DNA of 64,000 bases, taken from the NCBI GenBank assembly GCA_963934295.1, contig CAWVXY010000009.1, forward strand, positions 1 to 64,000, written 5' to 3'. Position 1 is the stretch's first letter; each line of letters starts with the position of its first letter. Under the pieces are notes generated by a model. That model searched no databases and was not told where the DNA came from. It saw only the letters and a list, made by a program, of their open reading frames with translations. The stretch is from Seribacter sp963934295. Its GTDB lineage: Bacteria > Verrucomicrobiota > Verrucomicrobiia > Opitutales > Seribacteraceae. Shown here piece after piece: positions 1-9,109 of the stretch. The translations under genes and the position numbers were made by a program.

Positions 1-2283
1 AGATAAAAAAGGATCCGCTTCCTGCAGGAATTTCTTGGGCTTCGCTAATACCCAGTCAAAACCAAGACCCGACTTCGCCAAGGATTTGTATAATTCAATA
101 CCGTTTCCTGATCCGTAACCACCTGTATTATTTAAGCTCCCCCCCCCAAGGTCTGGCATAATAACCATATCAAAAGTCAACCCTTTTGATCCATGAATAG
201 TCATTGCCCGGACACTCGATTCCATTGCCCCCTTTGATGCTTCAGCCCGACGGGCAAAATCGATAAAAAGGTCAATATTCCTACCCCCATTTTGATCAAA
301 AGACTGGGCAATCGTCAGAATTTCTTCGATTCTTTTTCGGATAAATAGCTGAGCATCCTGATCCACTTCACCCAAAGCTTGCTCTCCCCACTGCCTGACA
401 AAAGAGGCAAATCCAAATTCATACACCGTTGTTCTTACCTCCTCCAGAATTGTATCCAGCGAGTCCGAATCGTCTTCCATGAACGGACACATTTTCAAGT
501 GCCCGATCGCCCATTTGTCGGTGGGATGAATCGCGGCACGGAGCAAAGATAATAAATACTGGGAGAATCCATTATCCTGGGCAGGTAAAGAACCAACCTC
601 CTCTTCCACTGGCATACTGGGCAATTCCCTTCGTAAAAAATCCACTAATTCACGGGCAGTTTTCCTCGTTTGGGTAAGAATTGCACAAGTCCATCCGCGG
701 TTCACCGGATCTACTTCGCGAAGCAAATCAGCAATTGCCCGGAAGCGCTCATCCTCCTCCCTCGCTGTCCACCAGGCCACATTACCAATGCTATTTTTTG
801 TTTTCTCAGAAGGTATATGAGGTTTCCAAATTTTATTCCATCTTGAAACTAAAATGCTCGGGTCCGCCTTCGAACCAAAGACCTGATTTACAACTCCAAG
901 GACATCGAGCCCGGAACGCCAGGATTCGTTCATATTTTCAATCTCTAAACGGGACTGAAATTCATCCTCCAGGTATCCGAACAATCGGGAGTCTCCACCC
1001 CGCCAGCCATAAATCGCCTGCTTTTGATCACCCACACAAAAAAACATTCGTTCATCCTCGGGATTATAAAGAACCTCTTCAAGCAGGGGCTCGATCACCG
1101 CCCATTGACTGGGTGAAGTATCCTGAAATTCATCCAGCATCCAATGTTTGTATTTCCGGTCCAACCGATAATCCCGGTCTAATTTTTCAAGTTCATTTTC
1201 CGAATTGGATAACAAAATGGGCAAGTCCGAGAACATGATGCCCCCTTTTTCCAAAACCTTTTTATTGTAACTGTTCACCACCCGGTTGAGGAGAGAATAA
1301 ATCCCCTGGGTACGCATCCCATAAATTTTTAATTCTTCCCCAATGATATAGGCAGACATGCGCCTCACCGCTTCGACCCATTCACCCCGGATCTCATAAT
1401 CCTTACGGGAATAATAAGCCAACGATGGCTCATTTGTCATTACCCCCTTAAGAAGTCTTTGAAAACCGATGCTATTTTTCGCTAAATCTGCACCCGGGCT
1501 CCAATTACGAAATTCCCCGAGAGCTTTTAAAACTCCTTTCTTAGCCGATGGGGTCATCACCGGTTCAAAACTGGCAGTTCCATCCTCCAACCATTCAACT
1601 GCCTGCCTGTAGTCATCTGTAAGGTCGTAATTTTCCGGCAACTGTTTCCAAAGCGAATCATCCGGCCAGAGCTGTTCAACCGAGCCCCAGTTTTTCGAAT
1701 CCGGACACTGGGCGAGAAAATTCCGGAAAGAAAACCCAAGCTCGAGCATCCAGGGGAAAAACTCCCGATCCTCCGCTTCCATCCGTGCCTTGGTAAAGTC
1801 ATCAATTAAGGAGGGACTATCTGCGATACTTTCCTCAAAACACTGCCTCAAACAAAGGGCCCACTTTTCCCGGGCTGCACTTTCATCCATTAAGTCAAAA
1901 CCGATCGCCAATCCATACTCCAAGGGTGCGGATGCAAGCACCGAAAAAAAGAATGAATCCAAGGTACCCAAGGTCAGTCGGTTCATGGTTCCAAGAAGCT
2001 GGGCAATTTTCTCCCTCAACTGAACGGGAGTAATCGACAGACCAAACTCTTTTTCCAACCGTGCCCGATCCTTAACGTTTATTGCCGCCTCCGCTAATTT
2101 ACATAGGATCGCGTCAAAAAATTCTCCGGCTGCCTTCCTCGAAAAGGTCAGTGCAACGATACTCTCCGGCTTCTCCCCACAGAGTAGTAGGTAAATAAAC
2201 CGGTCGGTCAGACGAAATGTTTTCCCACTCCCCGCCGATGCCTTGATCAGGGTTCTCGGTTCAATTTTCTTGGAACTACTCAT
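1..2283 (-). CDS. addA: AddA/RecB-type UvrD-family helicase (partial, C-terminus beyond left edge)
   Basis: The reading frame starts at the ATG complementary to 2281-2283 and stays open to base 1, giving 761 residues of the N-terminal part of a superfamily 1 helicase. The protein opens with a Walker A motif (ASAGSGKT, about residues 15-22), and the last visible part contains TIHGSKGLTF, the UvrD/RecB motif V region. Such subunits unwind DNA ends during recombinational repair. The start overlaps the stop of the AddB-like gene by 4 bp (ATGA), so the pair is probably translationally coupled and forms an AddAB-like helicase-nuclease. Whether this subunit also carries a C-terminal PD-(D/E)XK nuclease cannot be seen because that part lies outside the window. 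The family call is firm; the AddA label rests on the neighbour. Confidence 0.88.
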   Translation of the reverse strand, partial: MSSSKKIEPRTLIKASAGSGKTFRLTDRFIYLLLCGEKPESIVALTFSRKAAGEFFDAILCKLAEAAINVKDRARLEKEFGLSITPVQLREKIAQLLGTMNRLTLGTLDSFFFSVLASAPLEYGLAIGFDLMDESAAREKWALCLRQCFEESIADSPSLIDDFTKARMEAEDREFFPWMLELGFSFRNFLAQCPDSKNWGSVEQLWPDDSLWKQLPENYDLTDDYRQAVEWLEDGTASFEPVMTPSAKKGVLKALGEFRNWSPGADLAKNSIGFQRLLKGVMTNEPSLAYYSRKDYEIRGEWVEAVRRMSAYIIGEELKIYGMRTQGIYSLLNRVVNSYNKKVLEKGGIMFSDLPILLSNSENELEKLDRDYRLDRKYKHWMLDEFQDTSPSQWAVIEPLLEEVLYNPEDERMFFCVGDQKQAIYGWRGGDSRLFGYLEDEFQSRLEIENMNESWRSGLDVLGVVNQVFGSKADPSILVSRWNKIWKPHIPSEKTKNSIGNVAWWTAREEDERFRAIADLLREVDPVNRGWTCAILTQTRKTARELVDFLRRELPSMPVEEEVGSLPAQDNGFSQYLLSLLRAAIHPTDKWAIGHLKMCPFMEDDSDSLDTILEEVRTTVYEFGFASFVRQWGEQALGEVDQDAQLFIRKRIEEILTIAQSFDQNGGRNIDLFIDFARRAEASKGAMESSVRAMTIHGSKGLTFDMVIMPDLGGGSLNNTGGYGSGNGIELYKSLAKSGLGFDWVLAKPKKFLQEADPFLS

Positions 2284-5153
2284 CGACTGAAACCGACGAT
2301 TGCTTCCTCAGGGGAATGAAAAAATAAATCAGCAAAATCATCGTAGGCTACCTTGGATGCTGGGATATGATCTGCCGGATTCAATAGATCTGTAAGTACC
2401 CCTCCGGCACAAGTAACTGCCGCTGCTACAAGTTCATCATCTAATTCAGGCCACATATTGGGTCCGATCTTATCCACGAGTGCAGGCACATTGTAAATCC
2501 CCACCTCTAAGCCCTGAGCATTCTTATTCAATAATGCCTTCTCTGCCCATATTCGATAAAGGGGGAGCTGCAGGTCCATCCATCGCATGGTCTTTTCATT
2601 TTGTTCAAAAAAGAAATAATCCGGATATTCCTCCATTCTCAAGTTACTCTTCTTTAGATGTAATTCCTTGGGCCCCTTCTCTGAGGTTTTATAGTCAAGC
2701 AATCGATATACCCCCCGTTCGGGATGAAAATCAATCCGGTCAACCACACCGATAATCCGAATACTGTTCTCTCCCTCAACCGGTTCATCCTTGTCTGCGA
2801 GAACCTTCCATTCTACCGGATCCATTGAACCACAGGTATCCAAATGAAATTTTTCTTCCACCCTGTCCACTTGCCAACCGTTCAACAAATCCTGCCTATG
2901 CAATTGTGCCACTCTTCGTAACCGCCGTTCGATTGATGCTTTTTGCTGCAAAATGGAAAGACTGGGACTTCGCCCAAATCGAGAGGAAAATTCTTTCTCC
3001 AATCGAGCAATCATGCACCGGTAAATTTCCTCTTCATCCGGAGTTTCATTCCCCAGTTCAGATAAGGATTCCAGTGCCAAATGGGTAAGCGTGCCAAAAT
3101 CCATGGTATCCGCCTCCTCTTTATCCGCTTTATATTCCTCCATCCCGAATTTTTCATCCAGGTAGAACCGGAACGGGCAGCTCAAAAAAGAACTGAACCT
3201 GGTAACTGAAATACGCCGAACCGGCTCATGTTTACCAGGGACAAGTTTCCACGGATAAGCCCAGGCAGGATTTTCTCCTTCCGCAGGAACCTCACCAAAA
3301 AGCTTTTCGGTGCGGTTGGGCAGTTCATTTTCGTTATCGGGATCGCATAGAAAGAATAAAGCCGACGGCTTGAGGGGGGTACCATCCCGGCTAAATTTCC
3401 CCATTACAAAATCAATCCGCCCATGTGCCCCCTTTCGGGATGCCACTAACCAGTGGAGTAAATAAGCGTCCCTCCCCGCCCGGTCCTCATCCGTCCATAA
3501 GCCAAGCTCCTGCCTCAGGGATTGGGGTACAAATGTATTTACCGGCAAAGTGGCAGGTAAAAAAGAATCATTGCAACCGAGAACCACAAGGTGGGGGGAA
3601 TCCGCCCAAGGCAATTCCAACCAACCATGCAAAGACATTTCATCGCCGGTCTCTTCTTTGGTCCATGCCTCGCTCGCAACCAATCCCAAAAGAATTGAAA
3701 ACCGTTCCTGTAAACTAATTCCAGAAACTTGAGATAATTCCGTCAACCACTTAGCAAGCTTGGGAAGTAGCTGAATATATGACTGATCTTCCATCCGCCC
3801 CTGGTCTAGAAGATTGGAGGATAACGCCCCACTCATCAAATTTCTTATTTTATCCTCAAATGAACCCGACTGTAAATCCTCGACCAAGCCCGCCAACTTT
3901 TCCAAAGCCTCAGTAACCGCAGATTTCGAACGATGGGCAAACTGAATTCCATCCTCCAGTGTTTGGCTTAGGTGCTTGGCATGTAATTTATCTAATTCCT
4001 TGAACCAAACTCGGACATCGATCTCAACTCCTTTACTTTCAAGCCAGGAAAGGGTCTGTGGAAAACGCAATAATTGAGTAGCTGCATTCATCTCCCCATC
4101 CGCCAAGAATTCATGCACCGCTTTCAACCAACTGTATAACGGAGCCTGTATCCCAGGCGTACCCTCTGGGTCATAAAAAACCGGTAATTTTTGTTCAGAC
4201 TCCCCAACTGAAACTAGGGCATCTTTGACTTCTGGATCAAGCATCCCAATATTCAGGCTTTCCTGGCAAACCCTAGGTTCTGATTGGATCAATTCTCTGG
4301 CATAATTTGCCTGTTCCTGTGGACTGTACACTAGGTTTAACTGATCATCCGATAGCCCAAGCGGTCTTGCCTCCCAAGCTGCCCGGAGGGGTCGGCCAAA
4401 TTCATCAAATGAACAGAGATCCTCCTCATTGGAACAAAAAATGACTGACTGTAAATCCACTCCCTGCTTAGCCGCATTTTCCAAAGCCGTTTTCCCCAAG
4501 TCCGGAAATCCGGACACCCCTAACAAAACAATACATTTCACACCCTTCGGGACCACGGATTGACGAACCCACCTTCTCCTCGCATCCATTGGGTCAATCA
4601 TACCCCCGCCCTCCAATTTTTCCCGGTATGCTTTTTCCAGTCTGGCCAAATCGCTCCACCTGTCCTGCTCGGCCCACTTCTCAGTTATCCGGCTCTGTTC
4701 CACGGATTGACAGTCATGGTTTGCCTCAGCCAGGGTCTCCCGTAACTTCACCAATGCACCGGCCATCGAAAGCCCCCACGAAACATCAAGCTCCTGGGGT
4801 AAACGCGGAAACAGATCGGGGTATTGAGAAAGATCATTCTCCTTGAGAATTTCAACCCACTTGGCAAGTACCTGGACTGGGGTGGCAATACGAAACCCAT
4901 CCAGGAAATCCCCCTCCGGTTTAATCAGGGAACCCGGCGTGCTCCACCTCGGCAACAGGCAAGCCGTGGACTGCTCCTCGGCATACTGAGCGAGGGCTTC
5001 ATTCAACCGACGGGAGGCACCGCTTGTTTGAGTAATTACCCAAAGGCTGGATAAATCAATAAATTGCTTTCTACTGGACTGGGCCACCAACCAGTCCACC
5101 CCGCTTTCCACCGCGGACCCTTTCCAGGTAATTGCATTTGTAGTAACCTCCAT
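2280..5153 (-). CDS. addB: AddB-like PD-(D/E)XK nuclease/inactivated helicase
   Basis: This 957-residue protein has the AddB layout: a large helicase-like body and a C-terminal RecB-family nuclease domain. The nuclease signature is visible near residues 815-835 as GVVDRIDFHPERG followed by LLDYKTS, matching the D...DYKT core of PD-(D/E)XK exonucleases. The N-terminal P-loop position (TQTSGASRRL) is degenerate, as in AddB proteins. A single cysteine precedes the nuclease domain (LSCPFRFYL), but the C-terminal CxxC of the iron-sulfur-staple AddB type is not seen. The start overlaps the methyltransferase stop by one base (TAATG) and the stop overlaps the helicase start by four, so the three genes form one operon. 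The expected role is double-strand-break end processing; a defence role is possible because of the methyltransferase. Confidence 0.85.
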   Translation of the reverse strand: MEVTTNAITWKGSAVESGVDWLVAQSSRKQFIDLSSLWVITQTSGASRRLNEALAQYAEEQSTACLLPRWSTPGSLIKPEGDFLDGFRIATPVQVLAKWVEILKENDLSQYPDLFPRLPQELDVSWGLSMAGALVKLRETLAEANHDCQSVEQSRITEKWAEQDRWSDLARLEKAYREKLEGGGMIDPMDARRRWVRQSVVPKGVKCIVLLGVSGFPDLGKTALENAAKQGVDLQSVIFCSNEEDLCSFDEFGRPLRAAWEARPLGLSDDQLNLVYSPQEQANYARELIQSEPRVCQESLNIGMLDPEVKDALVSVGESEQKLPVFYDPEGTPGIQAPLYSWLKAVHEFLADGEMNAATQLLRFPQTLSWLESKGVEIDVRVWFKELDKLHAKHLSQTLEDGIQFAHRSKSAVTEALEKLAGLVEDLQSGSFEDKIRNLMSGALSSNLLDQGRMEDQSYIQLLPKLAKWLTELSQVSGISLQERFSILLGLVASEAWTKEETGDEMSLHGWLELPWADSPHLVVLGCNDSFLPATLPVNTFVPQSLRQELGLWTDEDRAGRDAYLLHWLVASRKGAHGRIDFVMGKFSRDGTPLKPSALFFLCDPDNENELPNRTEKLFGEVPAEGENPAWAYPWKLVPGKHEPVRRISVTRFSSFLSCPFRFYLDEKFGMEEYKADKEEADTMDFGTLTHLALESLSELGNETPDEEEIYRCMIARLEKEFSSRFGRSPSLSILQQKASIERRLRRVAQLHRQDLLNGWQVDRVEEKFHLDTCGSMDPVEWKVLADKDEPVEGENSIRIIGVVDRIDFHPERGVYRLLDYKTSEKGPKELHLKKSNLRMEEYPDYFFFEQNEKTMRWMDLQLPLYRIWAEKALLNKNAQGLEVGIYNVPALVDKIGPNMWPELDDELVAAAVTCAGGVLTDLLNPADHIPASKVAYDDFADLFFHSPEEAIVGFSR

Positions 5154-6145
5154 TAGGCCGCCTGCAAAGTCCGCCCACTCAGTACAGGCAGAATTGATTG
5201 AAAAATTTTTCGCACCACTGGCACGGCCACGGAATTACCAAATTGTTTATAAGATATATTGGGGCGGTCGTGTAGTTTAAAGCTATCAGGAAACCCCATC
5301 AGACGACGGCACTCTTCGGGATGAAGTCGGCGGATTTGCCCGTCGATTAAATACATCCCCGTCTTTGCCCCAATCCCACCGCCAAATGCGGAAAGGGTAA
5401 TCGCATGGCCTTTCGGACTGTATACCCTTTCACCCTGTCCGCCCTTGCCCACGGTTCCAATCCGCAGGGGCCGATTATCCCGTTCATTGGGAAGTTTTTC
5501 TTTCAAGCGTAAGTCTGAACGCTCAATGATCAGATCATCAAGCCTACGGTCGCCCTTGGGTAATAAAATATCCTCCACCGCCACATCCTCATCACTTGGT
5601 ACAGGGAATGAAAAATCCTCAATTCCCAGCTCTTTTCGAAAACAGACAAAATAAACCCGTTCCCTTTTTTGAGCCACTCCATAACGGGAAGCATTGAGTA
5701 AAGAATAATGTACCTGATACCCGACCCGGTTGAGCAGTTCAATAGTCTTCGCCAATGTCCCTCCCCCACCATGACTCAGGAAATTCTTTACATTTTCCAA
5801 AAACAGAACACTGGGTTGATGGTGCCGTGCAATCCGTAAAATCTCATGCAACAATGTACCCCGTGCATCCTCAAAACCACCCTGATTTCCGGATATACTG
5901 AAGGGCTGACAGGGAAAACCGCCACAGAGCACATCGTGAGCAGGAATATCCTCAACCTCGACCTCCACAATATCACCCGCTGGTTGCTCCCCCCAGTTTT
6001 GGGTGTAAATCTCACGGGCATCCGGATCAATATCCGACGAGAAAACGCATTGGCTCGAAGAGGAATTTAATCCATATCGGAAACCACCGACCCCGCAAAA
6101 AAGATCAATAAAACTTACTTTTCCCATCTCCAAATCACCACTCAA
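5153..6145 (-). CDS. DNA (cytosine-5-)-methyltransferase, Dcm family
   Basis: This 330-residue C5-cytosine methyltransferase transfers a methyl group from S-adenosylmethionine to cytosine in DNA. The ordered family motifs are all present: motif I FIDLFCGVGGFRYGL (about 12-26), motif IV GGFPCQPFS with catalytic Cys79, motif VI ENV (117-119), motif VIII QKRERVY (159-165) and motif X KQFGNSVAVPVV near the C-terminus. The target-recognition region lies between motifs VIII and X and is short. A second possible start is Met7 (MGKVSF). It is the first gene of the operon with addB and addA. No restriction endonuclease gene is recognisable beside it, so it is either an orphan methylase or paired with the helicase-nuclease. 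The specificity cannot be read from the sequence. Confidence 0.95.
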   Translation of the reverse strand: MSGDLEMGKVSFIDLFCGVGGFRYGLNSSSSQCVFSSDIDPDAREIYTQNWGEQPAGDIVEVEVEDIPAHDVLCGGFPCQPFSISGNQGGFEDARGTLLHEILRIARHHQPSVLFLENVKNFLSHGGGGTLAKTIELLNRVGYQVHYSLLNASRYGVAQKRERVYFVCFRKELGIEDFSFPVPSDEDVAVEDILLPKGDRRLDDLIIERSDLRLKEKLPNERDNRPLRIGTVGKGGQGERVYSPKGHAITLSAFGGGIGAKTGMYLIDGQIRRLHPEECRRLMGFPDSFKLHDRPNISYKQFGNSVAVPVVRKIFQSILPVLSGRTLQAA

Positions 6146-6195
6146 TTAGGAGTAGTCAGACGAAGAAAAAAGTGCAATGAGAAAGGATTTATTTT

Positions 6196-7134
6196 TTACA
6201 CATCGCAAAGCTCGACCGCTTCGGTCAGGCCTTTTACCGGATCCCGTGTGGGAATAAACTCTTGCCCCACAAATGCTTTATATTTGATATCCAGTAATGC
6301 CTTCATAATTGGAGGGTAATTAATTTCCTGTTTATCATCGAGTTCGCCCCGGCCCGGATTGCCCGCGGTGTGCACATGTCCGATCATATCCCCGCACTCA
6401 CCAATCCGGCGGATCACATCACCATCCATGATTTGCACATGATAAATATCGAACAATAGTTTCACCCTCGGCGAGCCAACTGCATTTAAAATTTCCATGC
6501 AGTAATCCGTGTGGTCACCCTGATACCCAGGGTGTCCTTTATTAGGATCGGTATCGTCCCGACTATTGAGCATTTCCAGGCAAATCGTCACTCCTTTTTT
6601 CTCGGCATAGCCAGCCACTTTTTTAAATCCTTCAATACAGTTTTTCGCTCCCTGTTCACGGGAAAAATTCTCCTCGTACCCGGTGAATGCAATCACATTG
6701 GGGCAGCCAAAATCTGCTGATTCATCAATTGCCTGTTTGGTCGCCTTGATCAGCCACCCATGATATTCTGGATTATTATAGCCTTTAATAAAAGGAGGAC
6801 CATCCACCGGAATGCCTGAAATCGCACAGGTCAGGCCATGCTTTTTTAAAACCGGCCAGTGCTTGGAATCAATCAATTCCACACTCTTACAACCCAGCCT
6901 CTTCGCCTGCTGGCATGTCTCCTCCACACTCCAGTGATCTGCAAAACACCAGGACACAACTGATTGATTAATCCTGCCCTTTCTTACACCGGCTTTCTTA
7001 CCCTTTTTTGCACCGCTTACAATGGCGGGCCCAGCGACTGAACTGGCAACCAGACCGGTAGCCATACCTTTAAATAAATTTCTTCGTGTTGAAGGGACTA
7101 ATAAATTGTTTTCAGTATTTTGATTTTCACTCAT
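6196..7134 (-). CDS. Tat-exported sugar phosphate isomerase/epimerase (hydroxypyruvate isomerase-like)
   Basis: The chosen start gives 312 residues; an upstream TTG at 7170 would add 12. A twin-arginine signal is visible (STRRNLFKGMATG, about residues 15-27) followed by a hydrophobic stretch, so export by the Tat system is likely. The mature part is a xylose-isomerase-like TIM barrel: ICLEMLNSRDD, LLFDIYHVQIMDGD, GHVHTAGNPGRGELD and AFVGQEFIP supply the Glu/Asp/His/Glu metal-binding pattern of the hydroxypyruvate isomerase family. Exported members are abundant in Planctomycetes and Verrucomicrobia, where their substrates are mostly unknown. It lies 50 bp upstream of the methyltransferase on the same strand, but there is no functional reason to link them. 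Confidence 0.85.
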   Translation of the reverse strand: MSENQNTENNLLVPSTRRNLFKGMATGLVASSVAGPAIVSGAKKGKKAGVRKGRINQSVVSWCFADHWSVEETCQQAKRLGCKSVELIDSKHWPVLKKHGLTCAISGIPVDGPPFIKGYNNPEYHGWLIKATKQAIDESADFGCPNVIAFTGYEENFSREQGAKNCIEGFKKVAGYAEKKGVTICLEMLNSRDDTDPNKGHPGYQGDHTDYCMEILNAVGSPRVKLLFDIYHVQIMDGDVIRRIGECGDMIGHVHTAGNPGRGELDDKQEINYPPIMKALLDIKYKAFVGQEFIPTRDPVKGLTEAVELCDV

Positions 7135-7308
7135 ATCAAAATCATTTTCCAAAAGTTCAGCTTCTGGCAAGTGTAATTTAAATAAAGAAAGAAATTAACC
7201 GCAAAAGGATGATTTTTGATCAATGAAATCAACCATTTGGCTAACAAATTTTTGGTTACAAAAGGGTAAACATTTGACTTCTCATTCCCTTCATTCAAGG
7301 CTCGGTTT

Positions 7309-7992
7309 ATGCTCGAATTGTATGAAATATTGTCCAACCCGATTGCACTCGGGATATATATTGCATTAGCAATTGGTGGAAGTATTTACATAAGTATTTC
7401 CAGACAACTCAAGAGGCAAAAGGAACTTCAGCTTATGGCAGATTCGCTGGGATTTTCCTATAATGATGAACAGACAGAAAAAGTCAGACAGCTTTTGGAT
7501 TCATCTTCCATGCTTGGCAATGAAATGTTTTTTAATGTCCTGGGAGGCACTTTCAATGGAACCTACTTTGCCATTGGCGACTTTAACATCATGGTGGACA
7601 GTGGTTCAAAAAAGAGAAAACAATATCAAACTTATGTGGTCATTCACTCCGGTAAACTGGCAACCCCAAATTTCTGTCTCCAACCGGAATGTGCTCTTTT
7701 CAGAATGGCAGAAGGTTTACTAAACCGAGTAACCGGTTCTTTTGATATTGATTTCCCTTCACATCCTGCCTTCTCTGACAACTATTTCCTCAAAGGCTCC
7801 GACGAAGATGCAGTAAGGAATTTTTTCAATCCACGAATTCTTGAATATTTTCAAACACATCATGGAATAAGCGTTGAGGTTTTTAACGGAACACTTGTAT
7901 TTTTTCGACTTGGTGAATGGGTTAAGCCTGACGATATTCAAGCACTCATCAACGATGCAATGGAAGTCCACCAAGTCCTCCTTCCCCAATAA
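7309..7992 (+). CDS. Membrane-anchored hypothetical protein
   Basis: This 227-residue protein has one N-terminal membrane segment (about residues 11-28, ALGIYIALAIGGSIYISIS) followed by a basic stretch and a soluble domain. The soluble part includes a beta-rich region (GGTFNGTYFAIGDFNIMVDSG, then YQTYVVIHS) reminiscent of membrane-anchored DUF3137-like proteins, but I cannot assign a family with confidence. It is transcribed divergently from the isomerase gene and stands alone. No catalytic motif was seen. Confidence 0.7.
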   Translation: MLELYEILSNPIALGIYIALAIGGSIYISISRQLKRQKELQLMADSLGFSYNDEQTEKVRQLLDSSSMLGNEMFFNVLGGTFNGTYFAIGDFNIMVDSGSKKRKQYQTYVVIHSGKLATPNFCLQPECALFRMAEGLLNRVTGSFDIDFPSHPAFSDNYFLKGSDEDAVRNFFNPRILEYFQTHHGISVEVFNGTLVFFRLGEWVKPDDIQALINDAMEVHQVLLPQ

Positions 7993-8034
7993 GGTAGATA
8001 AACCTATTGGTTGAATCTAGACTAAGAATAAATG

Positions 8035-8388
8035 CTATCTCTTCCAGAAAACCATCGAGAGCAAAAGACCAATAAACGCTCCCACTGCATCCGCCGCCGC
8101 ATCCCACACATCCGGAGAACGGGCATTACCCATCCAATCCTGGAAGCACTCATCTCCAATTCCAAAACAGGCACAAAATGCAAGCAATCCCCATGGGAAT
8201 CCAGTTCCTCCCTTTCCAAATGCACCCCAGGCAAGTATTCCCATAAGCGCATATTCCACTAAATGAAGAGCCTTATCCGAAACCTTTACCGGTGCATCGG
8301 GGATTTCTCCGGGTGACATCGAAGATAAATAAAGCACCGCCCCACAATACAAAGCCAATGTAATTTTCCATTTTCCCATAATCCCCAT
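8035..8388 (-). CDS. VanZ-like family membrane protein
   Basis: This 117-residue integral membrane protein has three to four hydrophobic segments. VanZ-family features are visible: LYLSSMSPGEIP after the first segment, DKALHLVEYALMGILAWGAF in the middle, and GIGDECFQDWMGNARSPDVWDAAADAVGAFIG, which is the conserved E-x-Q...R..D..D...N/D..G signature. VanZ-like proteins are small membrane proteins of mostly unknown function; the name comes from a teicoplanin-resistance accessory gene, but this does not imply resistance here. Met4 is an alternative start. It is a single gene facing the monooxygenase-like gene across a short gap. Confidence 0.8.
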   Translation of the reverse strand: MGIMGKWKITLALYCGAVLYLSSMSPGEIPDAPVKVSDKALHLVEYALMGILAWGAFGKGGTGFPWGLLAFCACFGIGDECFQDWMGNARSPDVWDAAADAVGAFIGLLLSMVFWKR

Positions 8389-8489
8389 CCTTTCAGACTC
8401 CGATTTTTACGCAAATATTTTTTACCCAACCGCCCTGTATTTTAAGCAATTTCTTGCTATTTCATAAACCCCCTCTATTTCTACGATAC

Positions 8490-8813
8490 ATGAGTCATTA
8501 TATTGCCATGAACCGGTTTAAAATTGTCAAAGGCCACGAAAAAGACTTCGAGGAAATTTGGGAAACCCGGACCACCTATCTCGAAAACGAGCCCGGGTTT
8601 ATTAATTTCAACCTACTTAAAGGCCCCGAACGTGAAGACCATGTGCTCTACGCCTCCCATACCCAGTGGAATTCAGAAAACGAGTTTGAAGCATGGACCA
8701 AATCGGAGGCCTTTAGAAAAGCCCATTCCGGAGCAGGCAACCGCGGACATCTCTATTTAGGCCATCCCGAATTTGAAGGCTTCGAAGTGGTGGACGGGGC
8801 AACCGTAGGCTAG
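8490..8813 (+). CDS. Antibiotic biosynthesis monooxygenase/IsdG-like protein
   Basis: The 107-residue reading starting at MSHYIAMNRF is preferred over an upstream in-frame start at 8454, because the ABM fold begins at the strand YIAMNRFKIVKG. Family marks are the sequence KGHEKDFEEIWETR, PGFINFNLLKG and the W-rich helix FEAWTKSEAFRKAHSG. Members form ferredoxin-like dimers and include heme-degrading IsdG/HmoA-type enzymes; the histidine in FRKAHSG fits the heme-ligand position of that subgroup. The closing residues GHPEFEGFEVV also resemble HmoA-like proteins. Heme degradation is a plausible role, not proven. It stands alone, followed directly by the repeat region. Confidence 0.75.
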   Translation: MSHYIAMNRFKIVKGHEKDFEEIWETRTTYLENEPGFINFNLLKGPEREDHVLYASHTQWNSENEFEAWTKSEAFRKAHSGAGNRGHLYLGHPEFEGFEVVDGATVG

Positions 8814-8870
8814 TTCAAAAAGAGTTTGCGTACCCGCCTTATCTTGCGAAGGGGCATTCAGATGGTGCGC

Positions 8871-8924
8871 TCCGCTTGCTGGTACACAGTGGATCGTCAC
8901 GGGCTACGCCCTCGCGATGACAAG
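8871..8924 (+). repeat. Partial copy (right half) of the 130-bp hairpin repeat
   Basis: Only the right arm of the element is recognisable, from the CGCTTGCTGG segment through CAGTGGATCGTCACGGG to the end CTCGCGATGACAAG. The left arm, which starts GTCATTGCGAGG in the other copies, is missing or too diverged to recognise. It is followed after a 32-bp spacer by a full copy in the same orientation. Confidence 0.65.
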
Positions 8925-8956
8925 ATTGGGAAAGGAATGGTAGTATGCACAAATTT

Positions 8957-9088
8957 GTCATTGCGAGGAGGGCACGCAAGTGACCGACGCGGCAATCCAT
9001 CGTGTCTTGAGAGGATGCGTACGATTTGCCTCTTCGCTTCCTGGTTCAAAGTGGATCGCCACGGGCTTTCATCCCTCGCGATGACAAG
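8957..9088 (+). repeat. Full copy of the 130-bp imperfect-palindrome repeat
   Basis: It begins GTCATTGCGAGGAGGG and ends CCCTCGCGATGACAAG. The reverse complement of the end (CTTGTCATCGCGAGGG) matches the beginning, giving terminal inverted repeats of about 15 bp. Inner arms also pair (CGCGGCAATCCA against TGGATCGCCACG), so the transcript or single strand would fold into one long hairpin. It carries no reading frame of its own and lies 21 bp beyond the 3' end of the GIY-YIG gene. Confidence 0.8.
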
Positions 9089-9109
9089 AGTGAGCAAAAC
9101 AATTCAGAA

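Noticed and set aside
681..1238. 185-codon open frame on the plus strand
   Set aside because: It lies antisense to the well-supported AddA/UvrD helicase and its translation is low-complexity, with no domain or coding character.
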